Assembly (NCBI GenBank): GCA_036897525.1
Contig: JAYMTJ010000026.1
Coordinates: forward strand, 1-64,000
Reading direction: 5' to 3'
DNA length: 64,000 nt
DNA from: Pelargonium x hortorum
Taxonomy: Eukaryota > Streptophyta > Magnoliopsida > Geraniales > Geraniaceae
Part shown: piece by piece, positions 12,101 through 24,660 of the stretch
How positions within the stretch are numbered: position 1 is the stretch's first letter
How the letters are laid out: the number at the start of each line of letters is the position of its first letter
Notes under the pieces: generated by a model
The model's database searches: none
What the model was told of the DNA's origin: nothing
What the model saw: only the letters and a program-made list of their open reading frames with translations
Position numbers and translations under genes: made by a program

Positions 12101-15100
12101 AAGAAAAAAATTTCTTAATTTGGAGGGGTAGTAATAAGATTTGACTTAGTACAAGAAAAGGACCTTTAGTTATATGTTATTTATTAATCTTCTCTTACTC
12201 AAATAACAGAGTGCACTTTGGAAGGATTTGTTAAAATAAGACGACTGTGTGGTAGAAGATTAGTATAACGTTTAAGTTTAACAGGGAAACCCTTCCGCAA
12301 AAAAAAGGCTCAAGTTTCTTCTTTATTAAATTAGAGATCTCTCCTAAAGCTAAACCCCCCTTGTCCTTTTTTAGAACTTTTTCAAGGCTTTAGGCTAACA
12401 AACCTCTATTTATTACTGAAAAAAAAGATTCGAAAGAGACTCCTCTTATATACAGAATTAGGAAGTTTGTTACATAGCAAGAAAGTTTATAGCATAACAC
12501 AGGAATTTTATACGGACTTCCGACTATTCCCTATGATCCATATTTATCATAGCTAGGACTCCTCTTGAACAAGCAAAATTTTTGGAATAATATCTAAATC
12601 TGGAATTATACCATCCAACTTCAGCTAACAAAGCCCTTTTGTCCACAATGGTTAACACTCGAACAAACAAATAACTGAGAATTTAGAGGAGATACTTAAT
12701 TTATATAAATCTATTGCTAATTAACTTTAGTTTTGCGCTTCATTCAGTTCTAAATCACTGAGTTATACGTTTAATAGAGACCTTCCTAAGATTCCCTTAC
12801 CGAAAAGTAACTTATACAAGTTCCTGCGGTTTGGAGCAGGCAATACCGCTTAGGTATAACGGATCCCGTAGGCAGGATAAACCCCATACTACAAGACTTC
12901 CGTGATACCCTTTTTTTTAAGACTTTTCGCCGATCCCGGTTTAGGATACCCTACATTGATAGCGGAAACCCCGCGATAATGAATAGACTACTTATTTTTT
13001 TCTAGATTTTATACCCTGAAAGGAAATTGTAATAGTGTTGGGCCCAGTACTCAAATAAAAGTTACATGTTGAGTTTGTTGCATAAACTATGAATGGCTGT
13101 GTGTGAAAGGGGTGCCTCTAATTTTATCGCAGGAGTTTTCTTGTTCATAAAAAAGATTGCCCTCTTTAGCGCGTAAGTATTTAGACTAGTATAATGAATG
13201 AAAGAATGTTTTACAACGGAGTTAATATATGGATATATTGAAAAAAACCGAGCCTGTTAGTGTAGCACAATACTTGTATACTCTCACCCGTGTAAAAAAC
13301 GGGAAAGTTAAAGTTACTGACTTAATTAAGTGTTGTAGCTAATTTAATAACTAAAGGAAGCTCTAGTAAAGGCTGGGTTGTTCAAAGGAGTGACTATATA
13401 TATTAGTTTCAATTTAAATAGAGCGATCCACAACGAGAGACGCACCCAGCGAGCGCCTATGCCTCCCTTTTCTTTTAGAGTATAACTAACGCTATTAACA
13501 GGAGGTGGAGGTACTTGAGGGAAAGCTAAAGAAAGACCCCCTTATAAGAGGGATACTAACAGGAAATTCCTTCGAGCTGTAGAAGAAGAAGAGTTTGGCC
13601 TTTTATTTAAATAAAAAGTAGGAAATGCTTTAGTTTATCCAGCCTAGGGGGTAATAGATTCAAAAGAAGAATTTAGAGTAGGGCATGTAGTCGAAGTCAG
13701 GACTCTCCTTGTGATAGGGGTTTTTCTCCACAGCATATGATAGAGGATATTAGGTGACTTAAAAGTTTTATCCGGAAAGATGTTCTTTTGTAAATCAAGA
13801 TAGCGGTTTATTTCTTACCAAAATTCGCTGTGTGTAAAGCTACCAACTAAGAGTTTGGTATAGAGTACTAGTAGAGGTTAAAACTAATATTAGAAACCCT
13901 GAGTGGAGTATAAGCAGTCTTATCTTATCAGTAATATGTCATGCCTCCGCGCTTCTCTTTTTGTTTTGGAAAGCCCAAGAATAAGGAAATGTAGGAGTCT
14001 CCGGCTAAATCTCAAAAAGATACTCCACAAAATGGACCCTTAATTACGAATTTCTTTATGATGAACTATTAAACAACTTCAATGCGCAAGAGCCCACAAG
14101 TATTGGAATAGCTATATCTATAAAAAGTCTTTGTTATTTTGTATCGGCAAAAGAAAGCACTTGAAAAAAGGAGAAAGTCTAGAGACTTAACTTAGCATAC
14201 CTCTAATATCAGAAGAATCTCTAGTTACTGCAGGCAATTTTTTAAGCGTGACAGCTCTATAAAGTGTAAACCCATTAGGTTGCAGTTCATCTTTATCTGG
14301 AAAAAAAACCTTGCAGGGTACCTGAGCTTGCGATAAAGGAAAGAATTTCTAAAAACTTCGGTATTGTTTGCTTTAATTCTTATTCGTTATCTTTAGCATT
14401 TTTGGTTTATTTACTGGATCCTTAATTTAAGAAAAGTTAAAGTCTTTTTGTGACAGGGGAGTTACTAAAAGCTAGCTTCTGCCTTAAAAGATCCGTAGAA
14501 AATACAGTTGAGGAGTTTTGTACACTTAAGCTTCTCATTCCAACATTATAGAATATGTTACTTTTCAATTCAACTAGGATTTCTTTAATTTATCATCTCC
14601 TATGGGCACTCCTCCTGGACGAGAAAAAAATATGAGAAGTTCTTAACTTAAAAAAGGGGTCTCAGGGGTTTATAAGCTAACTAGCTTAAATTCAGGTAAG
14701 ATATTTTGCAAATTAGAACCGCTTTTAGACTTCAATAGAAGTTTCCTTGATTTAAAAGTAATAAACAAAATAAAATGAAAGTATCAGTAAGAACCCCGGT
14801 CTTTTCGAATACTTTATCTATTGATTCAATCAAGGATATTTTCCTAGTAGCTATAACTATTTCTTTCTCTAGAGCTTGACTCTTAACTTAAGGTTTCTGC
14901 CTTTCTTACGGGCCGCAATGCCTTCTTTAGGGGGGTCCTTTTGTCTTGAATCTCTCAAAGTTGGAAAACTAGAACCTGACAGTGGCGAGACTTCTAAACT
15001 TCTATTAAAAAAAGTATATGTGAAGGATCTTTGCATTAAACTAGAAAGAAACGAAATCCTTTTTAATGAAATTTAGTATTGTTTTCCATAATCTATATAG

Positions 15101-15690
15101 AAGTGGCTAATTTCTTATTTATAGATAAAATAATGAGGGTAAATTGAATGCTCTTTATTTAATTCTGATTACTAGAAATTCTTCAATAACATGCTAACAC
15201 TAAAAGACCCTATCTGATTCTCTACTCTTGTCAACCTATAACCCAGGACTAACTACCTGTAAATAAAAAGTATATAGGAGTCCCTGCGTTGTAAAATTCA
15301 GTTTTATTTAGAAAATGCGGGGCCCTTTTTATGTGCTTAGAGATTCCTTATATCACAAAACCCTTAATATAATACACAGCCTGTTTTTCAAAGAGCAATT
15401 AAGTACCTACAATACGAGTATACTAAGACCCCTATAACCAAGCATTATTTCCTTTAACTTTACTTAACCCCTAAATTAAATGTAAATGGAAGTTCTTGTA
15501 AACTCCCTCAAATAGAAGCTTTTATTTATAAGTTTATACTCTTTTATTGCCAGGAAAGCTGCCTTTTAAGGTGTTGGGTATAGGTTTGAGAAATCACTAT
15601 TATATACAGCTTATATAGTATTAAAGATTAGATTGGCTGGATTACCCGAACGCATTCAACTTACTTACACAGATTCATACCTTATTCTAT
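9121..15690. other. Gene-free AT-rich spacer
   Basis: Nothing codes convincingly; the best frame is 66 codons from a TTG at 14876 with no recognisable motif. A tRNA-like relic lies at 10201-10268 (listed). GGGCCC sites fall at 13040 and 15320. A short GC-richer stretch around 13430-13465 has several CpG but no structure that I could identify. No long repeats, rRNA motifs or transposase frames were seen. Confidence 0.65.
10201..10268 (-). pseudogene. Possible decayed tRNA-like sequence
   Basis: Read on the minus strand, a D-arm-like word, GGCTGGGTAGAGC, is followed 22 nt later by a T-loop word, GGTTCGAG, close to tRNA geometry. The T stem pairs only next to the loop, no 7-bp acceptor stem can be formed, and the anticodon stem is not convincing. 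It could be a degenerate tRNA or a chance pairing of A-box-like and B-box-like words. Identity of the amino acid cannot be assigned. Confidence 0.15.
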
Positions 15691-15712
15691 TTTGTTGAAA
15701 GCTTTCAACAAA
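15691..15712. repeat. 22-bp perfect palindrome
   Basis: The two 11-bp halves are exact inverse complements with no spacer, centred on AAGCTT. The right half (from 15701) continues into a 15-bp word that recurs at 31611-31625. A perfect palindrome of this length could be a protein-binding site or a cruciform-prone spot. No gene lies close enough to suggest a target. Confidence 0.9.
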
Positions 15713-16920
15713 GAAAAGTGGTTACTCTGGAGATTGCCTAAATTCTTGACTTGATCTAAGTCACGAAAAAAGGCGATACAACTCGCTTCTAAGTTTTTAG
15801 CGAGGCAATCCTTTTAACAATAATTTGGGAAGTGATCTATTTGTTTATTATTACAGGGTACAGTGACAAAAAAAGAAAGGGATGAGATCCTCTAAGTCAT
15901 TTTTCTATACTGAATGTGTCCCCTAAAAGGAATTTATTCTCGAATCAGTACAAGATTCTTCAACGATTTTATTTAGGCCCGACCCGGTAATATAGAAGCT
16001 TTTGGAGATACGGGTCACTCTAAATTTAATTTATTAGAAATGGCCCTTTATAGCAAACTTATATGCCTTTGGCAAATCTCTTAAATGCGAATTCCATGAG
16101 AGTTCCTTACAAAATTGAGCGCTTAGTTTTAAGAAGTTTTTTTTTTAGGCTCCTAAAGCAGGAGTTTCCTACTTATAAGTTTTCTAGGGCTAGAGTTTTG
16201 GTTTATATCCCGGCTCTAAAAATATCTAGAGCATCCGTACCCGATTTTCAAGAAAATTGTACTGATTACTCAAGTTTCCTTGTCATAAGACTTGCTCAAG
16301 CCTTTTAAAATACCTTTACGTATTCTAGATTTTCTTTATTCCTAAGACTCCGGGACTCTTATTTAGTATTTAGTTTAGGTAACCTTAATTTCCGGGATGA
16401 AAGGCAAGGACTGAACTTTATATATACTTTATCAAACATCTGGGTATATATGTAATGTAACCAACCGAGCTAGTTTAAATCAAATCCTTGTGAAAGGGAA
16501 GTTGGGCATGCAATTAGACGCCAGTATAACACACACATTAAGTATTAAGTAAGGGTGGGTTTTTTTAGACCTGCCAAAAATTCCCTGTAGGTTATTTCCT
16601 TTTTATTTAGTAAGGTAACAAGGGCTGCACCTAATTATAGAGAGTGCTCATCGAGGAACCTAAGTAAGCATCTAATTAACACTACTTTATAAAAAAATCC
16701 GAGAAGGAAGTACGTACTAATCTTAAGAAAAAGTTCTCTAATCATATAGCTTGCATATACATATAAAGGAATACCCACTTTGAAAAAGTGAACTTTAATT
16801 TAATAGGCGCTTTTGGCTTTAGTAAGGGTTTCCTTATTAGAATTTTTAGATCTAGACTTACTTGCTAAACGGTAATTTAAAATTTAACGTACAGGGCGCA
16901 TTCTATTGAATTGAAATATA
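15713..16920. other. Gene-free spacer
   Basis: One ATG frame of 81 codons (16063-16308) overlaps an A/T-rich stretch, lacks a Shine-Dalgarno sequence and matches no family I know. Nothing else of note was seen before the microsatellite. Confidence 0.6.
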
Positions 16921-16970
16921 TAGTATAGTATAGTATAGTATAGTATAGTATAGTATAGTATAGTATAGTA
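16921..16970. repeat. (TAGTA)10 microsatellite
   Basis: Ten perfect head-to-tail copies of TAGTA fill exactly 50 bp, the longest simple repeat in the window. Uninterrupted copies imply active slippage in the present-day genome, so length is likely to differ between individuals. Each unit contains an in-frame or out-of-frame TAG, so no reading frame can cross it. Confidence 0.98.
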
Positions 16971-19900
16971 CGGAAAAGAGAAAGTCTTTTTTTATAACGG
17001 GATGCCCCTTTTCCAGGAAGACGCCTACCCCCTTAAAGTAAAAGACTGACCTTGGAATATGACGGATACCTTATAAAGACGAGACTCTAATGCGTAAATT
17101 CTAGTTCTAAAGCCATATAACTTATTGTGGTAAAAAAACGAAATTCCCGAGCAATAAAATGTAAAAGTCATTCTTGTCTCTTGACTTTGGTGAAAATTCG
17201 ACTCCTCATTAGGACACCCCTAAAATTAGACTCTGTAAGTAGGGGAGCTTGTGAATAAATCCAGATAATTGTGCGGAAAGCCCTAGTATATAACGCAAGA
17301 GGAAGTATATATAAAGTAAAAAATACAAGGAGTGCTCTCTTTCTAATCTAAATCTGGTTCAAGGATCTCCCAAAAATAAAGCGAACTGGAATGCTGATAG
17401 GGGGCTCTTAATTATTTATGATAAGGCTTTTTTAACCCCGGCATTGCGGGACCTCTATACCATTACTCACCGCTCAAATAGCAAACTTCATCGGAATCCT
17501 AGGGATTTTTGCTCTTTATAAAAGAAAAGACTTTCAAAATAAAGTACTCAAAAAAATCTTACTTAAATTCAATTTTCTTAACAAAGATTCCAAGTATAAA
17601 GCGCGCAGCAGATAACTAACCGAGTAATCCCCCACCCTAAAGATACTCTAAAGTCAATTTGTTCTAAAATTTGAAAGTCAGCAAAAGCGGTGCAAGATAT
17701 TCACAGGGAATCCGGGATTTGCCTTGTTTATATATAATAATATAAGTTCGAAATGGTGCATTATAGCATTATAATACAGCACTAGGGGTATAACCTATAC
17801 TCTATGTTTAAATATATAAAGAGCTAAGCTACTTGGCGATAAGTCGCGTGGAGGCTCATAAGTTAATACAGGAATTCGAAAGTAGCCCTACCCTAGCCCT
17901 AGGAAAGATACATTTTATTTTAAGCCGCAAATGGGTCCTAATTGAGGAATACAAACAAGCTTATACTAAAGGTTTCTCCGCCCCCGGGGTTTTGAACGTA
18001 CTCTAATTTGTCAACCGCTAACCTGATTAAAAAGAAGCTAATATAATATAAGCCCTAGCATACTAGAATAACCCTTAGATTTCAAGACTAAGAGTGGCTT
18101 TTTTTTTGGTTTATCTATAAATCCCTTTAGCTTGAGTTCTTTTATTCCCTATTACTTTCTTTGCTAAACACTCGTTTTCTTAAGAGCAATAACTCTCTTC
18201 TTAACCTTTAAATCTCTCCTATGAGATATAACTTTCTTAGTCTGTATCTATTTCTTAGATCTTTGTGTACAAAGATTTCTTTAGTCCAAATGCCTAATTG
18301 TTAAGGCGCTTACTACTTAACCTCCGGCCTTCGGCCTAACTTTTTTGGAGTTTACCTTTACTTTAATATAAGACTCAAAACTAGAATTACTACACTTTAT
18401 TTACTGTTAAAAAAACTCTATAACTTAACTCCTATACTATAATTTGTATTGCCTTTAACTAGAGTCCTCAAGCAGGGAACTGCAAGTAGAACCCCTAGCA
18501 TCTTTCTTATCATTCATTATCTGGTATACGAAACCCAGAAACAAAGGAGTGCTTATTCCTACAACCCTATCCAGAGATTACTAAGGGAGCTTCTTTCTAA
18601 CCTAACATAGCAGCCACTAATAAATACAACTTAGAAATCCCTATATCTAAAGTGTTAAAACTAATCACTATATACATACATACATATTGGTCAAGAACTA
18701 ACCCGGTTTAGCCCTAAAAAAGACTCGACACTTAAACAAAAAAAAACCTTTAACCCTTTGTTAGATTTACCTTCAAGATACTTAACTTAGGTTTGGTACT
18801 AGACTGAAATCTCTCTTGAGTTATATAGTAAACCCCACTTTTATTTAAAAGGGACATGCCCGACTTAATTTACACTTATTGGTTTATATTATAACCGGAG
18901 CTACTGCTATAATGTATCTTAGGAGTCTTACTCTTCATACCTGTATTACTAAACTCTACCTTATGCCTATTGTAGCTTCCTTCTTCTCAATAGCTACAAG
19001 ATTTCTAATTATTACTTAGTAAAGTAAAAAAAAGAGTACACCCCTCTTTGAAATGAAAGCACATTATATTATCTTATCATCATCCTTTGTAGGGCTTTTA
19101 CCTCGTCCTAGCGGTTATTCTTTCTTTCCTTTCTTTATAATAGATCCTGGAGCTAAAGAAGGAAGAACTTTACACTTTGACTTCCTTCTACCTAATTCAA
19201 CTGGCTCGGAAAGGGTTGCCTAATTAAGACTGAAACACAGGGACTTCTTAGCCAATAAACTCCCTTAAGAAGGACACCCTTATATTTGTACTTTCAAAAG
19301 GGCTAAAGGGTTGAGGAGTAAACACCAGCCCGTAGTTACTACAATGTCTTAAAAAAAAAAACTAGCTTGGGAGTCCTCTTAAGTTTTTTTTACTATCCCA
19401 GATTGAAACCTGGAAACGGAAATACGGGAACAAGAGGCTCCTACTTTGTATCATTTCTAGATCCGAAGCCGAAGAGGAATTCCTTTAAACTTTGATTTGA
19501 TTCTTCCAGGGACTTAATTACTTAGAAAACCGGATTAGAAACAAACAAGCTTTACTTCAGTTCTACATACCACTTGCCTTTTACCGGAAATCAATTCCTT
19601 TAGCTTCACTTTCCCTGCTGTCTTTTACAAGATTAAGTCTTTATCAGTCCATCCTGCACAGCGTTTTGTTAAGAGAAACTCCCAGTCTTCATAAGGAATT
19701 ACTTGCCTTAAAATTTTAGGGGTCTCTCCTAAGTTACTTACTTATATTGTATACTAAACAGTATATTTATACTTAGGCTCGCCTTCGTTTAAAATAAATA
19801 AGTCTCAAGCAACAAGTCAAACAAATAAGTCATAAGATGTTGCTGATGGTATAGCTAGACTTCGCATCCATAGCAAGCATTCCCCCATGGCTTTGACCGA

Positions 19901-20280
19901 GCCCTATCCCATAGGGAAAGAGAGGAGAATGAAATTAGGTTACTCTAAACAAGGGAAAGACTTAGGACTAAACTCAGTACATTATCGGAATCCTCTCTAA
20001 TCTAAATCCCCGCTTAATTATTCCTAAACAGTCCTAACCTGTCCAATCCCAGTTGTTCTAACTTCTGTTGCTTGTGCTTGTAGGTAACTCTTGTCCACTA
20101 GTTTAAGAAGGATACATTATTCACACTGTCCCAGTCATATAATGATATCATCTTAGCACTCTCTCGAGCTCGATGGCACACTCTGAGTCTAGGGCACTGT
20201 AGTTGATGGTATGAGCGGTTGGGATTAGGCATGAGAGTAGGTACACAGTGCATGTCGGTCAGTCGATCGGTGAATGACAA
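16971..20280. other. Gene-free spacer with pyrimidine-rich tracts
   Basis: The plus strand is pyrimidine-rich from about 18120 to 19140, including a run of about 19 pyrimidines near 19118-19136. A hairpin at 18259-18276 has a 7-bp stem and 4-nt loop. A weak terminator-like hairpin at 18326-18346 is listed separately. A minus-strand frame of 60 codons at 20098-20280 is not convincing. Confidence 0.6.
18326..18346 (+). terminator. Weak terminator-like hairpin with T-run
   Basis: GGCC, a 3-nt loop and GGCC are followed by TAAC and then six T, the form of a short intrinsic terminator. The stem is only 4 bp and no gene lies upstream, so function is doubtful. It may be a chance structure. Confidence 0.15.
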
Positions 20281-21300
20281 GTCGGTAATGAATGAAAGAA
20301 CTACTAAGAATACCTACGGTCAATAGAGTACAACTCTAAATCCGATTGTTATAATTCTTCAGTCTTCTGAATCAGAAGGAACTAGTTAAATCTTGCCTCT
20401 GACCCTGTACTATAACCCTCTCACATTCTACCCATAAAGAATTCCTTATCTTAGGTCCTAACTAGAAATCCTCATCCTCTTATTCTTGTCGGCTAGGAGA
20501 AGGGTCAACCCTTCCATGTACTTTCTTCTTCTTAGTAAACCCTTGAATGCCAACTTATATCCACACTTGTACTAGAATCCAGAACCTAATCCCAATCCCT
20601 GTCAATAGCCGTCCTAGTCAAGGGATGTAGGTCATGCACTTTCAGTCTAATAAAGCACCTTATCCTCAGTTCCGACTTTCAAGGGCTTAGAGGTTACCGG
20701 GATACTGCACCGACTGGGTCTTGACCGGGCTGGCTATAGATTGAGTGTTGGTTAGTATTCTCAAGCTAGTAAGAACCTCTGTATTTTGAGAAGGATTAGG
20801 ATCTTGCATTAGCTTGATAGGCTGTTAGGGATTAGCACCTTATGAACTACCCTTGTTGAACTTTCCATCTGTCAGCTTGGGATTTCCAGGGTTTATAATC
20901 ACTTAGATAGAGTAGCAATCCATTGTAGTAGAGTCACTGAGTTTGTATAAGTATCTATTAGCTGGGGTTAGGATCAAGTGGTTAGAGCAAACTAGAAAGT
21001 AGAGGTAGATTGGAATTCCCTAGAGAAAGGGGTGGAAAGTGAGGAAGTCAAGCAGGTTTATCGGTAGAAGAAAGACAGCTTTATTGGGCCTAGTACATCG
21101 TTCAGTGTCTTTGAGAGAAAGTTATTATGTCTGAGAGTTGCTTTCTTCGGTGAGCTTTAGTATCCATTTCTTTGTTTAGTGTCAGTTCGGTTGTGAGGAA
21201 TTGGAGTTAGAGCCTATAGTCTATGTTAGAGTCTCCAGTTTCATGTTTGTTTAGAAGTTCAAGTTTAGCTTCCTCTTTGCCTGAGAAGCTTCAGATATCT
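20281..21300. other. Skew-switch patch: C-rich to G-rich near 20700
   Basis: Plus-strand counts give about 52 C and 21 G over 20401-20580, then about 10 C and 39 G over 20941-21060. The change of sign is centred around 20680-20760. No frame of useful length crosses it. The pattern resembles the skew inversion at a bidirectional origin or between divergent transcripts, but on a scale of only about 1 kb. I see no iteron, DnaA-box-like cluster or promoter pair to confirm either. Confidence 0.7.
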
Positions 21301-24300
21301 TCTTTATTTTCAAGTTTTTTATTAATTAATTTAATATGGTACGGGGCTGTAATAAGGGTTATCAGAAACAAATTATAAGAATAGGAGCTAGCTCTTTACA
21401 CTAGTTTGTAGTATAAGTAAGAGAGAATTCTGTTTTGTGTGTATTTAAACTTCGTCGTTAGCTAAATTAACAGGGTATAACAAGGAGCTTGAATCTTGAA
21501 TGCGGGTTTTGTGATAATTAAAGATAAGGCTTAGCTGTCTAATTAATTGGACTTTTTTTAAGAGGGGCTCCGTTTTCTTGGTATGAAGTATCACAAGGGT
21601 TGAGTAAAGGAAAACTCTTATGCACGCCTTTTGCAGGAGTGTTAATCAAAAAAGACTCTGTTATATATAAATAGATTTTAGAACTAGGGAAACCCACTCG
21701 GTACTAAAACTTCCTGACTTTTTAAAAAGAAATCCATTTAAAACAGTAAAGGCAGACCAACAAAACGCAAAAGCTTCCGCATGAGAAAAGCTAGAGAAAC
21801 ACGGGTACTTCGTAATTCCGGTAAGCGGGCATACTCCTACACAAGACTCTTATTATTCACCGACTCAAGATTCATTTTTATATACAGTCCAAGTCTAAAC
21901 AGACATATTTTTTGAATTAGAATTACATGCCTACTTTATTAGATTAGGAGTAGTAAAGGGTTAAGCCTAATGCCATGGATAGATAGGAAACTTTATCGGG
22001 GAGAAGGCTTAGATATAGCGGGCTCTTCAAAAGGATTCTCGAAAACTTGAACAAGAATTCTAATCAAGTTACTTAGATTCAAAAGCTTTACCCGTTGTCT
22101 ACTTTTCTCTGCTATTAAGATTTTTTTCTTGGGTTAGTTAGGGTAGGGGGATAATTTCCGTTAGATTTTATATTCTTTATTTTGTAGAGTAAGAATTTCC
22201 AAAGCTACAACTAATACAGTAATAGACTAAGCAAGGCTATAAGTACAGGCAACAAGCCCCGCAACAATTAAGGATAGCCCCCAACAGCTTTTTGGAGTAT
22301 TAGATATTTTGTATTCTTGGTTTTGGGAATTTGTAAAGCGAGCCTAAGGCAAGTCAATTAATAGCCCTAGTTTTTCCCAGGTCTGTAGTTGCTTTCGGGG
22401 TGTAAATTAGAAAGTATGTATGTATCCCTACCAACCAAGTGGGTCTTATGTACTCTCCGAGTGGCCAAAGATTTATCCTATTACAATTAAGTAAATAACA
22501 TTCTTAACAAAACCTAGCTACCTTTTAAAATACATAAGGGATAGAGGGATAGCTTTCATTTCATTCAGCAGATGTTTTAAAAAGCGCTTATAAATAGAAA
22601 AGCTCTTTGTTTTTTTAGGTTTGCAATAAAATAAATGTGAAAACTTTAGCTTCTGGATAAGATAAAAAAACCTACTCCACTCCCAAAAAGCCCCCTTTAT
22701 TTTCACTTTTATTAAATAAGTAATTTCGGTAAAAATAATGGAAATAGTCCAACCTGCTTCGATTAACTTACGAAAAATCCTCTTACAAGGCCTTAATTAT
22801 TGACAAAGTAAAACATAAAATGAATTCCTTTTTTTCGTGATGAGAATAACCCTGTAAATTAGCTGTACGAGACAAAAGTCTTTTATAAACTTAGTAAGAG
22901 GCTTCAAACGAAATCTATCTTTTTTTTGTACAAACTTCGCGTATAATCGCTTAGAATGATTGTCTTGCTATATAGTTATGCTCTTATCTGTAGAATGAAG
23001 TCAATTCTCCTTATATTGTATCGAAATCAATTGAAATTGAATAGAAATGCCACGAGTAATTAGTCTTTTTTGCAAGTATTCCTAGTCAGTATATATTAAA
23101 AGAAAAAGAAATAAACCCAGATCTTAGAGTCTTTATAGTTAAGGAACATTTTAGACTGACTGCATGGAATAAGTAAAGTGCTAAAGTCAGTGCATTAGTC
23201 TAGTCTATCCGAAGTTTCTATGTTGTTTAGTTGCATTCATTCAAAAGATCAAACAGACCAGATTATGACAAACAACTATAGGTTCAAATCGATAAGTGTT
23301 AGGTTTTCTTGTACCCCGGGAAGCCGCCTTTTATCTCAGCAAAAATGCCTGAAGAGTCTTAATAAGAATTTATTAGTAGGTTAACCTTAAAGTGAATAGT
23401 ACATAATTTAATGGAGTTTTTGTGGTGTTTTCGGTCGCTCTTAGAGTATGGTAAAGGTTTCCCTCTGAATAGAGTAATAACTCGTCTAGACCCCTATAGT
23501 TACAATATCTGGCTACTTTTCTTTTTGCTGGTAGGTTGTATGCTTATTTTGTTACTATATATAGTGTTCCTTAGGGGTTTATGCTTAAATTAGGAGTCGC
23601 GCTGGGGTACTGGGAATCGTAAAAGTTTGGGTATTATAGAAAGGTTAGGAGCTGGTGTTAGCTAGATTGGAAAAGAAACACCCGTTATACAAGTAGTGTT
23701 TTTTACTAAATACTTTTGAGCATTACTGGAGGAGATATGCTAGAGATACTCTTGTTTTTTTGACAACCAAACCATTCGATACCTTGACTTTTATTAAATT
23801 AAGACCGGGGCTGCTCCAAGCACCACGATAAACGAGAAAATAGACCCCCTTTGCGGCTGCTTACTTAACAAAGTGTCACGAAAGACTCGCGGGAATCTTG
23901 TCAAAATGACACTCCTAATTTCAGGGTGAACTCACAGTAAAGAGCTAGATCTTTTGTGCTTAAGCTTCATATCCTGGGTTGTATAAAATAGGTATCCACT
24001 AAACCTTGTTTAGATATAAAGAGGTAGCGCTCATAGAGAAAATGAATAAAAAGGAAATCCTTTTCAAGGCCACTGCAAGAGGGTTTATCCCGTCCAATTA
24101 GAAATGGATAATACATTCTTTCTAATAAGCATTCCTAACTCATTAACTACACCACTTAACATTCAAAACAAACACAAAAGAGAGCTTAGAGAAGCTTAAA
24201 CGTAACCCCTAATCCAAGTCATAATTTTAGTTAAGTTTAGCCCGGTACCCAGTAAAGCTGAGCTAACAGTTTTTTAAAGTACACATCTAGAACAAGTTCA

Positions 24301-24420
24301 AGAGACGCATCTACATAATTATTATAAACCCGCACCCGCAGTATCCCCCTTATTCTTGTGTTAAACGAGAGCTAAGACCCCCCTCTTTGAAGTAAAAAGT
24401 CAAGATAGCCCTTCTTAATT
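21301..24420. other. Gene-free AT-rich spacer
   Basis: The frames present are 60-62 codons on both strands (22518-22706 minus and 23411-23593 plus). The plus-strand frame is hydrophobic, as expected of T-rich random sequence. A T-arm-like word at 23281 lacks any tRNA context. No repeats longer than a few units were seen. Confidence 0.65.
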
Positions 24421-24450
24421 AATTCAAAGTTGTCTCGAATCTTCCTTTTG

Positions 24451-24510
24451 GCTCGTACAGGTTCTGGATCTCACTCTCTCTCTTGTACTGGTTCTGATCC
24501 TGATACAGAT
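24451..24510. repeat. Imperfect 30-bp tandem duplication
   Basis: The words GTACAGGTTCTGGATCT (from 24455) and GTACTGGTTCTGATCCT (from 24485) recur with 30-bp spacing, and a CT-rich run separates them. Differences are scattered substitutions and a one-base shift, so this duplication is older than the perfect ones elsewhere in the window. It abuts a GATA hexanucleotide repeat. Confidence 0.6.
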
Positions 24511-24531
24511 ATAGATACTGATATAGATATT
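24502..24531. repeat. GATAYW hexanucleotide repeat (x5)
   Basis: Five consecutive 6-bp units read GATACA, GATATA, GATACT, GATATA, GATATT. The GATA core is strictly conserved and only the last two bases of each unit vary. On the minus strand this gives an 84-codon frame its Ile/Arg/Thr-repeat look, which is a by-product of the repeat and not evidence of a protein. Confidence 0.85.
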
Positions 24532-24660
24532 AAAGGGCACCTCCATAAGGAAAGGTAATACTCCCATAGCAAATATGGAGTAGAAGAATAAGCAGTGTAT
24601 ATGGCTAGAAGCTCCAAGGCAAAGGTTTCTGATGAAGGGGGGATATTTCTTATTAAGTAG

